From the NCBI GenBank assembly GCA_963772805.1, contig CAVYYU010000008.1:1112874-1176873 (forward strand): a DNA stretch of 64,000 bases, given 5' to 3'. The translations under genes were made by a program, and so were the position numbers. Source of the DNA: Legionella_A sp963772805 (lineage in GTDB: Bacteria > Pseudomonadota > Gammaproteobacteria > Legionellales > Legionellaceae). This document shows, piece after piece, positions 1 to 7,795 of this stretch. A model generated the notes under the pieces. That model was not told the DNA's origin and did no database searches. It saw only the letters and a list, made by a program, of their open reading frames with translations. Every line of letters starts with the position of its first letter. The first letter of the stretch is position 1.

Positions 1-290
1 ATTAGGGTGGCAATAGTAAGCAATCGTCGTGGACCAAAATAATCCATAAGCACACCACCAGGCAATTGCATGGCCGCATAGGAATAATAATAACAGCCCG
101 ATATAATACCTAGCGTTTGACTGGTTACGGCAAAATCGCGCATTAACTCTGAGCTCATCACACTTGGAGAAACTTGGAGTAAAAACTCATAAAAATAAAA
201 TAGACAAGCCAAACCCCATACAATCCAGGGTTTGAGTACTGTTAAGGACAAATTATCCGATGTAGCTGATCGCGGGTCACTGCGTGGCAT
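1..290 (-). CDS. MFS transporter, N-terminal part (runs off the window)
   Basis: The minus strand is open from an ATG at 290 to the window edge. It starts MPRSDPRSATSDN and then enters a hydrophobic helix (WIVWGLACLFYFYEFLLQ). After this come about 25 residues and a second helix ending in the loop GGVLMDYFGPRRLL, which matches the G-x-L-x-D-x-x-G-x-R-x signature between helices 2 and 3 of major facilitator superfamily transporters. An AGGAG ribosome site lies about 11 bases before the ATG. Only about 96 residues are visible, so the substrate cannot be told. The family exchanges small solutes across the inner membrane. Confidence 0.8.
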   Translation of the reverse strand, partial: MPRSDPRSATSDNLSLTVLKPWIVWGLACLFYFYEFLLQVSPSVMSSELMRDFAVTSQTLGIISGCYYYSYAAMQLPGGVLMDYFGPRRLLTIATL

Positions 291-437
291 TGTGTATCAT
301 ACTCCTGTTTGAATTGCTGCAAGCGCTGCTCTGGGAATGTGGTCTGCAGAATTTGTCTTTGGGACGCAAAAAAGTAAAATATTAGCAGCTTGACTACTAA
401 TTGTCTATTTACAGCTAACAAGATTTTCATTTCATGC

Positions 438-466
438 TTGACATTAACCGCTGAAAAAGACAAAAT
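438..466 (+). promoter_or_regulatory. Sigma-70 type promoter of the tRNA-Met gene
   Basis: A perfect -35 hexamer TTGACA (438-443) is followed after 17 bases by CAAAAT (461-466), 4 of 6 to the -10 consensus. Transcription would start near 473, a few bases before the tRNA. It sits in the gap between the divergent MFS gene and the tRNA. Confidence 0.6.
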
Positions 467-479
467 CTCTCCCTCTTGT

Positions 480-556
480 GGCTATGTAGCTCAGCCGGTT
501 AGAGCGCGGCACTCATAATGCTGAGGTCGGTGGTTCGAGTCCACCTATAGCCACCA
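480..556 (+). tRNA. tRNA-Met (anticodon CAT), elongator type
   Basis: A 77-base cloverleaf can be drawn by eye. The acceptor stem GGCTATG pairs with TATAGCC with one G-T pair. The D arm is AGCTCAGCCGGTTAGAGC, the anticodon loop is CTCATAA, and the T arm reads GGTGGTTCGAGTCCACC. The CCA end is encoded. The acceptor stem and anticodon region resemble the elongator tRNA-Met of Escherichia coli, not the initiator, which has an unpaired first base. A CAT anticodon could also belong to the lysidine-modified tRNA-Ile2, but the GGCTAyG stem argues for Met. Confidence 0.92.
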
Positions 557-848
557 CAAGTTTTCAGCGTACATCCCTCAAGATAGCACTTTCTCTGAAC
601 CTTCTTATTATTAGCACGTTAACGGGATTTTATCTGACCAATTCCCCTGATTATGGTGGCGCTATTACGGGCAACGGTATACTGTTACTCAATTAAAGAA
701 TTTTTATACTTAACATAATGGCAGTGTTGCGTAGTAGGTGATCTGTAAATAATTTGGCAGGGTGCTACCTTTGGGAATAGATCCCCGCCTAGGCGGGGAC
801 AACACAGCCAAACATAACCAACTGAATTATAAAATATTTTTCATTAAT
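557..848. other. Intergenic stretch without a recognisable gene
   Basis: Nothing here has a start codon, ribosome site and protein-like translation together. A plus-strand frame is open just after the tRNA to about 695 and reads like a hydrophobic segment, but it has no start. The only clear structure is the palindrome at 782-799. Confidence 0.6.
782..799. repeat. REP-like GC-rich palindrome
   Basis: An 18-base perfect palindrome, TCCCCGCCTAGGCGGGGA, lies about 50 bases past the stop of sppA. Read in the sppA direction it is followed by a CTATT run. The same hairpin-plus-CTATT arrangement occurs after nrdB (23856-23871), so it looks like a dispersed REP-type element that may also help to end transcription. 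Confidence 0.5.
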
Positions 849-1802
849 CTATTGAACGCCAGGCTTCATTCCCAACGCTGTTGGTAGTTGATTCGCCATT
901 GCGGTGCCAATGGTTTTGGCAACCCTATCAAACACACTTTCCTTATGGGTGTACTCAACTATTTTATCAATCTTGATGATATCACGCGCTAATTGCCCGC
1001 TGCTGGCGAAGCCATCAATCAAGCCGCGACTCTTAGCTTGTGTTCCCGTCCAAAACAGACCTGAAAACGTTTCATCATCGATGAGCAAACGGCTTCCTCG
1101 CCCCTCTTTAACACGGTCAATAAATTGTTCGTGAATTATATCGAGCATTGTTTGCATCATTTTTTCTTGCTCTGGATTCTCTGGTGAAAACGGGTCCATA
1201 AAGCCTTTATTACGACCTGAAATGTGTAAGCGTCGCGAAACCCCTACTTTTTGCATGGTGTCTACAAAACCAAAACCATTGTATAAAACCCCTATTGAAC
1301 CGACGAGGCTCGAAGGATTCGCATAAATCTCATCAGCCGCTGCTGCCAGATAATAAGCCGCGGAGGCGCAGGCATCGACACAAACCGCATATATTTTGAT
1401 TGCAGGATATTTCCCATGGTAATAACGTATCGTGTTAAACATATAATCGGCTTGCACCGGGCTGCCGCCAGGGCTGTCAACACGCAAGATTAGCGCTTTC
1501 ATGCTCTTATTTTCGTAAGCTTTATCCATGCCCTTACTAAGATTGTCAGCACTTGCTTCATCACTAGCAGAAATAGTGCCCTGTACATCAATCAGACCAA
1601 CATGGGGCTTGGAATGCGAAGGCAAGCCTTCATGGCTTGCGGACAATAGCTTATATACTATCAAAAGAATGACGAATAAAATAAGCGCACGCATTATCCA
1701 GCGCCAAAAACGTTTGCGTTTTTGTTCGCGTAAATGCTCAATCATGAGCTTGTTTAACATCGCTTGAGAATCAGAACCATCCATAGAAGAATTATTATTC
1801 AT
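849..1802 (-). CDS. sppA: Short-form signal peptide peptidase SppA (S49 serine protease)
   Basis: SppA is an inner-membrane serine peptidase that cleaves left-over signal peptides with a Ser/Lys dyad facing the periplasm. Numbering from an upstream GTG at 1811, one membrane helix lies at about 41-57. The core follows, with DSPGG at 112-116, the nucleophile serine at about 150 in the ACASAAYY motif, and the general-base lysine at about 202 in GRNKGFMDPF. At 317-320 residues it matches the single-domain form found in Bacillus and many gammaproteobacteria, not the 618-residue E. coli form. The chosen start is ATG 1802; GTG 1811 is an alternative and neither has a strong ribosome site. The gene diverges from clpB across about 120 bases. 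Confidence 0.9.
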   Translation of the reverse strand: MNNNSSMDGSDSQAMLNKLMIEHLREQKRKRFWRWIMRALILFVILLIVYKLLSASHEGLPSHSKPHVGLIDVQGTISASDEASADNLSKGMDKAYENKSMKALILRVDSPGGSPVQADYMFNTIRYYHGKYPAIKIYAVCVDACASAAYYLAAAADEIYANPSSLVGSIGVLYNGFGFVDTMQKVGVSRRLHISGRNKGFMDPFSPENPEQEKMMQTMLDIIHEQFIDRVKEGRGSRLLIDDETFSGLFWTGTQAKSRGLIDGFASSGQLARDIIKIDKIVEYTHKESVFDRVAKTIGTAMANQLPTALGMKPGVQ

Positions 1803-1926
1803 TGCTACCACTTGATTTTTGTCGAATGAGCCTTCATTTTACGGTAGATAGAAGATAATTTAAATGGCATTGGAATTAGGTCTTCAAATAATTTCTGCAG
1901 TATAAATAACAAAAAAAGGTATCACT

Positions 1927-4503
1927 ATGCGAATGGACAAACTCACTACAAAGTTTCAAACAGCTTTAGCTGATGCACAATCATTAGCATTAGGACGAGA
2001 CAATGGCTTTATTGAACCAGAACACCTGATGAAAGCACTGCTCGATCAACAAGGTGGAAGCTGCCGTCCGCTATTAACCAAAGCCGGAGTAAATCTATCA
2101 CAACTTCGCACGCTGATTGATCAAGCGCTAGATCGCATGCCAAAGGTGAGCGGCACTGGTGGCGATATCCATATATCCAATGGCCTGAATCGCTTACTGA
2201 ACCTCACTGACAAATTATCACAGCAACGTAAAGACGATTATATTTCCAGTGAATTGTTTATTTTAGCCGCAATGGAAGAAGGGAGTACGCTTGCTAAATT
2301 ATTGAAACAAGCTGGCGCTGAACCCAAAGCCATCGAAAAAGCAATTGATGATATCCGCGGCGGTGAAAAAGTGCGTGATCAAAATGCTGAAGAACAACGG
2401 CAAGCCCTGGAAAAATATACCCTTGATTTAACAGAACGTGCTGAACAAGGCAAACTTGATCCGGTTATTGGCCGCGATGACGAAATTCGTCGTACCATTC
2501 AAGTCTTGCAACGCCGCACCAAAAATAACCCCGTACTCATTGGTGAGCCTGGCGTTGGTAAAACCGCGATTGTTGAAGGCCTGGCACAACGAATTATTAA
2601 CGGTGAAGTGCCAGAGGGATTAAGAAATAAACGCTTACTATCTCTAGACATGGGCGCACTCATTGCTGGAGCAAAATTTCGCGGTGAATTTGAGGAGCGT
2701 TTGAAGGCCGTATTAAATGACCTGTCCAAACAAGAAGGGCAAGTGATATTATTCATTGATGAATTGCATACCATGGTTGGAGCGGGTAAAGCGGAAGGCG
2801 CGATGGACGCAGGCAACATGTTAAAACCTGCACTCGCCCGCGGTGAATTGCATTGTATCGGTGCCACAACGCTGGATGAATACCGACAATACATTGAAAA
2901 AGACGCAGCCCTTGAGCGCCGTTTTCAAAAAATATTAGTCGACGAGCCAAGTGTAGAAGATACCATCGCTATTTTACGCGGTTTAAAGGAACGTTATGAA
3001 ATTCATCATGGCGTTGAAATCACCGACCCCGCCATTGTTGCCGCAGCCACTCTATCGCATCGCTACATTACCGACAGACAATTGCCTGACAAAGCCATTG
3101 ATTTGATCGACGAAGCCGGCAGTCTGATTCGCATGGAAATTGACTCCAAACCGGAAAGCCTCGATAAGCTGGATCGCCGCCTGATTCAGTTAAAAATAGA
3201 ACGCGAAGCCTTAAAAAAAGAAAGCGATGAAGCATCGAAAAAACGTTTGGAGGATCTGCAGAACAGCATCGATGAGCTAGAAAAAAATGCCTCCGATCTG
3301 GAAGAAATATGGAAATCCGAGAAAGCTATGCTGCATGGAGCGGCACACATCAAAGAGGCGCTGGAACAAGCCAAAGTTGAAATGGATACAGCAAGACGCG
3401 CCGGTGATCTCGCCCGTATGTCCGAATTGCAGTATGGCCGTATTCCTGAACTGGAAAAACAATTAACTCAGGTCAGCGATAGTGAACCACAAGAAACCAG
3501 CTTGGTGCGCAACAAAGTCACTGAGGAAGAAATCGCTGAAGTCGTTTCCAAATCGACAGGCATCCCTGTGGCCAAAATGCTGGAAGGGGAAAAAGAAAAA
3601 TTATTGCAGATGGAAGATGCGCTGCACAAACGCGTTATTGGTCAAAATGAAGCCGTTGATGTGGTCGCTAATGCCATTCGCCGTTCACGTGCCGGTCTTT
3701 CTGACCCCAATCGCCCTATCGGCTCATTCCTCTTTTTAGGACCAACCGGTGTAGGTAAAACCGAACTGTGTAAAGCCTTGGCAACCTTCCTCTTTGATAC
3801 TGTCGAGGCGATGGTTCGTATTGATATGTCAGAGTTTATGGAAAAACACTCTGTCGCAAGGCTTATCGGCGCACCCCCAGGCTATGTTGGTTATGAGGAA
3901 GGAGGCTATTTAACTGAAGCGATTCGTCGACGTCCCTACTCGGTTATTTTGCTTGATGAAATCGAGAAAGCCCATACTGATGTATTCAATATTCTCTTGC
4001 AAGTCTTAGATGATGGGCGTTTAACTGACGGCCAGGGACGCACGGTTGATTTTCGTAATACCGTGATTGTAATGACGTCTAACTTAGGCTCTCACCTGAT
4101 TCAAGAGATGTCCGGAAAAAGCGATTACAACCAAATGAAAACCGCCGTGATGGAATTGGTCGGTCAGCATTTCCGACCGGAATTCATTAACCGTATCGAC
4201 GACAGCGTGGTCTTCCACCCGTTGAGCAAAGATCAAATCGCCAACATCGCCACTATCCAGATCAACTATTTGCAACAACGCTTACAAAGCCAAGATATTA
4301 GCCTGGATGTGGAGCCCACAGCACTTAGCTATCTTGCTGCTGCGGGCTTTGATCCCGTCTATGGGGCAAGGCCTTTGAAACGCGCCATACAGCAACAGTT
4401 GGAAAATCCACTAGCGCAAGCTCTACTGACCGGCAAGTTTAAGCCGGGTGATACCATTGTGGTCACAGAAGCGGATGGGAATTTGCAGTTCAAGAACAGC
4501 TAG
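1927..4503 (+). CDS. clpB: ATP-dependent chaperone ClpB (protein disaggregase)
   Basis: ClpB is a hexameric AAA+ disaggregase that works with DnaK to rescue aggregated proteins in the cytoplasm. At 858 residues it has the normal family length. The N-terminal Clp repeat domain spans about 1-145. The first AAA module has Walker A GEPGVGKT at 206-213 and Walker B near FIDELHT at about 277. A coiled-coil middle domain rich in E, K and L lies at about 410-525. The second module has Walker A GPTGVGKT at 605-612 and LLDEIEKAH. An AAGGT ribosome site sits 6 bases before ATG 1927; a second ATG is two codons on. I see no certain heat-shock promoter in the 120-base gap to sppA. A decayed second copy of its 3' end lies at 5711-5776. 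Confidence 0.98.
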   Translation: MRMDKLTTKFQTALADAQSLALGRDNGFIEPEHLMKALLDQQGGSCRPLLTKAGVNLSQLRTLIDQALDRMPKVSGTGGDIHISNGLNRLLNLTDKLSQQRKDDYISSELFILAAMEEGSTLAKLLKQAGAEPKAIEKAIDDIRGGEKVRDQNAEEQRQALEKYTLDLTERAEQGKLDPVIGRDDEIRRTIQVLQRRTKNNPVLIGEPGVGKTAIVEGLAQRIINGEVPEGLRNKRLLSLDMGALIAGAKFRGEFEERLKAVLNDLSKQEGQVILFIDELHTMVGAGKAEGAMDAGNMLKPALARGELHCIGATTLDEYRQYIEKDAALERRFQKILVDEPSVEDTIAILRGLKERYEIHHGVEITDPAIVAAATLSHRYITDRQLPDKAIDLIDEAGSLIRMEIDSKPESLDKLDRRLIQLKIEREALKKESDEASKKRLEDLQNSIDELEKNASDLEEIWKSEKAMLHGAAHIKEALEQAKVEMDTARRAGDLARMSELQYGRIPELEKQLTQVSDSEPQETSLVRNKVTEEEIAEVVSKSTGIPVAKMLEGEKEKLLQMEDALHKRVIGQNEAVDVVANAIRRSRAGLSDPNRPIGSFLFLGPTGVGKTELCKALATFLFDTVEAMVRIDMSEFMEKHSVARLIGAPPGYVGYEEGGYLTEAIRRRPYSVILLDEIEKAHTDVFNILLQVLDDGRLTDGQGRTVDFRNTVIVMTSNLGSHLIQEMSGKSDYNQMKTAVMELVGQHFRPEFINRIDDSVVFHPLSKDQIANIATIQINYLQQRLQSQDISLDVEPTALSYLAAAGFDPVYGARPLKRAIQQQLENPLAQALLTGKFKPGDTIVVTEADGNLQFKNS

Positions 4504-4537
4504 AAAATCAAAGTAAGTTTGATTCCGCGCCAATAAT

Positions 4538-4638
4538 CAAGGGTGTTATTGGTATTTTTAAATACGCTCACGCCCATAGAGCACTCGCGAAAAACATTGC
4601 TGTTTTTCGCCGATTTAAAAATACCAATAACACCCTTG
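4538..4638. repeat. Nested perfect inverted repeat between convergent genes
   Basis: The outer arms 4538-4563 and 4613-4638 are perfect 26-base inverted copies (left arm starts CAAGGGTGTTATTGG). Inside them a second hairpin, GCGAAAAACA-TTGC-TGTTTTTCGC (4587-4610), is also perfect. The element lies in the 170 bases between the stops of clpB and the facing orphan gene, where it could act as a two-way terminator. Its size and double nesting are more than a simple terminator needs and suggest a miniature mobile element. Confidence 0.8.
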
Positions 4639-4673
4639 CTTTCCATAACCACTTTACGCCGTGGCGGGTTTTA

Positions 4674-5393
4674 CTAGGATAGTTTTGTCGAATGCCCATC
4701 TTCTGTATTTTTAGCATCATTCTTATGCGAATCATCTGTCTTTTCTTCATCCTTTAATGACGACAATGCACCTTTATAATTTAAAAAACCTTGAGCCGCG
4801 TGCCCTACATCTTCTGTCTTCGTAGTCTTAAGTGCCGTGCCTGCGTCAAGTAACCCTCCCCCAACTATTGGCACTAGTATAAGTGCAAGGCCAATCAGTT
4901 GCATAATACTACCCACGAACCATTTCAGTGCATTACCTAGCCCTTCTCCGCCTGGCGTTGGTTTATTGATAAATTTATCTCCTAACGTCTGCAGTTTTCG
5001 AGACGCGTCAATGAATTGTGGTAATTTGCCATCTTCAGTCGCCTTATTATTTAAAGTACTGGTACTAGTAGCATCGTTTGCACTAAATTTATACAATTTA
5101 TTTTTTTCATCGGGCGTTAACTCCTCAAGTAAAGTAACCATTTTTCTAGATAATGCTAGAACGCTAGTTAAATCTTCTTTATCCTCATCGCTACCATTTT
5201 TTAAAGTTTTCTTGGCCATTTGAGTAACCCTATACTCAATATTGCTTAACTGAGTATCAATTAAATAATCTAATATCCAGCTGCCATCTTGTATAGGTTT
5301 TGTATTTTTTTCTTGTTCTGTTTTTCTTTTTATTTGTGCATCTGTGAATTGGTGCAATGCATCATTATATTCACGTTCTAAATTCCTTGACAT
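4674..5393 (-). CDS. Orphan protein with a C-terminal membrane hairpin, function unknown
   Basis: I do not recognise this 239-residue protein. The first 140 residues are polar, rich in K, E, D, N and T, and likely helical. A strongly hydrophobic segment at about 155-187 (KWFVGSIMQLIGLALILVPIVGGGLL) is long enough for one helix or a tight hairpin. The tail is charged, with many D, K, E and H. There is no signal peptide. A strong GAGGAGAA ribosome site stands 4 bases before the ATG, which supports expression. The gene lies between two nested palindromes and beside a clpB 3' remnant, so it was probably brought in by insertion. In Legionellales such lone proteins are sometimes secreted effectors, but nothing in the sequence proves that here. 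Confidence 0.7.
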   Translation of the reverse strand: MSRNLEREYNDALHQFTDAQIKRKTEQEKNTKPIQDGSWILDYLIDTQLSNIEYRVTQMAKKTLKNGSDEDKEDLTSVLALSRKMVTLLEELTPDEKNKLYKFSANDATSTSTLNNKATEDGKLPQFIDASRKLQTLGDKFINKPTPGGEGLGNALKWFVGSIMQLIGLALILVPIVGGGLLDAGTALKTTKTEDVGHAAQGFLNYKGALSSLKDEEKTDDSHKNDAKNTEDGHSTKLS

Positions 5394-5443
5394 GTGATTC
5401 TCCTCACAATTAGTTGAACATGAGAGTATTCCAACAAAAGACT

Positions 5444-5636
5444 ACTAGTACCGTTTCCATTTAGTTTTGACGGGTTATTGTAGGTTGGTGCAGAGCGGTA
5501 GCGAAGCCCAACAAGGGAGCCTCCTGTGCCACGACTGTTGGGCATCGCTACCGCTCTGCACCAACCTACGGTACTAATAAATAATAACAATTTTGTACAG
5601 GGCAACTTGTCATAACTAAATGGAAACGGTGCTAGT
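5444..5636. mobile_element. MITE-like nested palindrome with 23-base terminal inverted repeats
   Basis: The outer repeats 5444-5466 and 5614-5636 are 23-base inverted copies with one mismatch, sharing the core ACCGTTTCCATTTAGTT. An inner pair, 5480-5513 and 5536-5569, matches at 33 of 34 bases (starts GTAGGTTGGTGCAGAGCGG) around a 22-base loop. There is no transposase. The structure is that of a miniature inverted-repeat element or a large REP-type element. Confidence 0.75.
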
Positions 5637-5710
5637 GTTAATTATAGTCCAATAATCCAAAGCCACTGGAGAGCCTTTATTCGCAATAGCTTGTTAGTTA
5701 ATTTGTTTGG

Positions 5711-5776
5711 GAGTTTAAAGCGGGTGATACCATTACAGTCAAAGAAAAAGATGGACATTTACAGTTTAAAAAATGA
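5711..5776 (+). pseudogene. Remnant of a clpB 3' end
   Basis: These 66 bases translate as 21 residues and a stop and align with the last codons of clpB (4435-4503). The shared core is FK-x-GDTI-x-V-x-E-x-DG-x-LQFK, 14 of 21 identical. The reading frame is closed by a stop just upstream and there is no start, so it is a fragment. It lies on the same strand as clpB and about 1.2 kb past its stop. Confidence 0.75.
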
Positions 5777-5834
5777 GTAAGCCTCAAGCAGCACCTTGAT
5801 AATTTATACAACAAGAGCAGGAAATGAAGTGGCT

Positions 5835-7202
5835 TTAAGCGGTTGTAAACTGCGCATCAATGGCCGTTATCAACTGATGATGAATATCATCAAACCCTCG
5901 ATTACTCATCACTAACACCGCATCACCCTGGCGCACTTCTTTCATCAATGCAGTAACGATAGCATTAGTACTGGGCAGTAATTGATACGGACAAGTCCAG
6001 CTTTTGGCTACTTCAGTGAGATTAAAATCGGTGGTGGTTAACACGTAAGCGCCATCTACATTCGCCAGCGCTTGTGCCATTGCCTCGGCGTGAACGCCAG
6101 TGCGCATGGTGTAGGATGCAAACTCCAGAACCACTAAAATGCGTTGGTGTCTGCCGCTTTGCTTTAACGCATTGATGGTTTTGGTGATAGCTGTGGGATG
6201 ATGTGCGAAATCATCATAGACCGTGATTCCGTGGCAACTGGATTTAACTTCTAAACGACGTTTAACCGGAGTGAATTGTGCTAATGCTTGGGCCGCAACA
6301 TCCGGTTTAACACCAGCATGAACACTGGCGGCTAGTGCTGCCAAACCATTTTCAACATTAAAGCGCCCGATCAAAGACCAATTGACCTCGGCGACCTGCT
6401 TGCCGTTATGCCATACACGAAAAGCCTCGCCACTTTCGACGAGTAACTCAGCACGCCAGGCCGCATCACCGGCCAATGCCAGCTCTTGTACCTGACTGAA
6501 TTTTCCCATAGTTAACACCTGATTTAATGCCTCATCATCACGTGGTTTTATCACTAAGCCATTACCAGGTATTGTTCTTAGGAAATAATGAAATTGTTGT
6601 TGAATCGCCGCGAGATTGGCGTAGATATCGGCGTGATCAAATTCAAGATTATTTAAAATCGCAATTTCTGGACGGTAGTGCATGAATTTGGGGCGCTTAT
6701 CAAAAAATGCACTATCGTATTCATCCGCTTCAATCACAAACCACGCACCTTGTCCTAGACAGGCACTAGTATTGAAATCGCTGGAAACACCACCAATCAA
6801 AAAGCCTGGTTGCAGTCCCGCATGATGGAGAATAAAGGCAAGCATTGACGTTGTGGTCGTTTTTCCGTGGGTTCCAGCCACCGCAAGCACGCGATAACGC
6901 GGCAGAATATTCTCAGCCAACCATTGCGGGCCTGATGTATATTTTTTCCCGGCATTAAGCACGTCGTCGATCACTGGCATGCCACGCTTTATCGCGTTGC
7001 CAACAATCACCAAATCTGCTTTCAAGGCTTGCGTGCTGTCTTCATAGCCGTCGGTCCAACTTATTCCTTTTGCGGAAAGTAAATCGCTCACCGGGGGATA
7101 GCAATTAGCATCACTTCCTGTAACCTGAAACCCCGCATCGCGTGCCAAAAGTGCTAAAGCGCTCATGAATGTGCCGCTTAACCCGAGAATATGTAAATGC
7201 AT
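5835..7202 (-). CDS. mpl: UDP-N-acetylmuramate:L-alanyl-gamma-D-glutamyl-meso-diaminopimelate ligase Mpl
   Basis: Mpl joins the tripeptide recovered from old murein to UDP-MurNAc, so the cell can reuse it for peptidoglycan. The 455-residue protein has the Mur-ligase layout. An N-terminal Rossmann-like domain opens MHLHILGLSGTFMSAL, the ATP loop AVAGTHGKTTTTS is at 107-119, the central domain has the conserved EADEYDSAFFDKRPKF stretch that marks Mpl against MurC, and the C-terminal domain contains YDDFAHHPTAI. It is the last gene of the ftsK-to-mpl run and starts 7 bases after the stop of the preceding membrane-protein gene, which suggests co-transcription. Confidence 0.96.
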   Translation of the reverse strand: MHLHILGLSGTFMSALALLARDAGFQVTGSDANCYPPVSDLLSAKGISWTDGYEDSTQALKADLVIVGNAIKRGMPVIDDVLNAGKKYTSGPQWLAENILPRYRVLAVAGTHGKTTTTSMLAFILHHAGLQPGFLIGGVSSDFNTSACLGQGAWFVIEADEYDSAFFDKRPKFMHYRPEIAILNNLEFDHADIYANLAAIQQQFHYFLRTIPGNGLVIKPRDDEALNQVLTMGKFSQVQELALAGDAAWRAELLVESGEAFRVWHNGKQVAEVNWSLIGRFNVENGLAALAASVHAGVKPDVAAQALAQFTPVKRRLEVKSSCHGITVYDDFAHHPTAITKTINALKQSGRHQRILVVLEFASYTMRTGVHAEAMAQALANVDGAYVLTTTDFNLTEVAKSWTCPYQLLPSTNAIVTALMKEVRQGDAVLVMSNRGFDDIHHQLITAIDAQFTTA

Positions 7203-7209
7203 ATGCCGA

Positions 7210-7761
7210 TCACCAAATTGAAATGATTAATATATTCGCCGCCAGTAAACCTAAACTTGCAAATACAGCCGGCAGGTACTCTATCTCTAACGCGTGTTTG
7301 TAAATATAAGCCGTCAGCATAAATTGCCATACGGTCAAAAGCAACGTCAAAATTAAATACACGACTGCGAATACGAGACCAAGCGATGGATTTGTTTTTT
7401 CGGCGGCAAGGATTGGCATCGCAAAAAGCAATGGTGATGCGCATAAATGTACGATGGCATGACCGGCAAAAAGACACGATAAGGTTTGTACCAGGCGATT
7501 ATTTTTTTTAAATATTGATAACAAAAGATAGGTATATATCACATAAGACAGGACAAGTGCTGTACCCTCAAAAAGCGCCCTTGCCAGGGTAACTTCGTTT
7601 TTAACATCTGCAATAATCCACTGCGTGGTGATCAATACGAGAAAACAAACAGCGATGGCGACTAACAGCAGCGGCGAGTAGGGTGTATTCGCCGGAGTCT
7701 CTCTAAACAGACTGACTTGCCAATATCGTTTTAATATTACATCCCACATAGTGTTATCCAT
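7210..7761 (-). CDS. Five-helix inner-membrane protein, function unknown
   Basis: The 183-residue protein has about five membrane helices, near residues 30-48, 61-82, 90-115, 127-150 and 160-182, and a short cytoplasmic-looking N-terminus (WDVILKRYWQVSLFRETPANTPYSP). The overall look is like Yip1-type small membrane proteins, but I cannot name it with confidence. It sits 34 bases after yhdP and 7 before mpl on the same strand. The start is either ATG 7761 or the ATG four codons later (7749); neither has a clear ribosome site. Confidence 0.75.
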   Translation of the reverse strand: MDNTMWDVILKRYWQVSLFRETPANTPYSPLLLVAIAVCFLVLITTQWIIADVKNEVTLARALFEGTALVLSYVIYTYLLLSIFKKNNRLVQTLSCLFAGHAIVHLCASPLLFAMPILAAEKTNPSLGLVFAVVYLILTLLLTVWQFMLTAYIYKHALEIEYLPAVFASLGLLAANILIISIW

Positions 7762-7795
7762 TAAGTAGTAAAAACCAATATGAGCTGCTGTTAAA

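Noticed and set aside
242..463. Minus-strand 73-codon open frame
   Set aside because: It overlaps the start of the MFS gene in another frame and the tRNA promoter, and it has no protein-like pattern.
1812..1926. Sigma-32 heat-shock promoter before clpB
   Set aside because: No good CTTGAAA with a correctly spaced CCCCAT-like -10 was found, so I do not call one.
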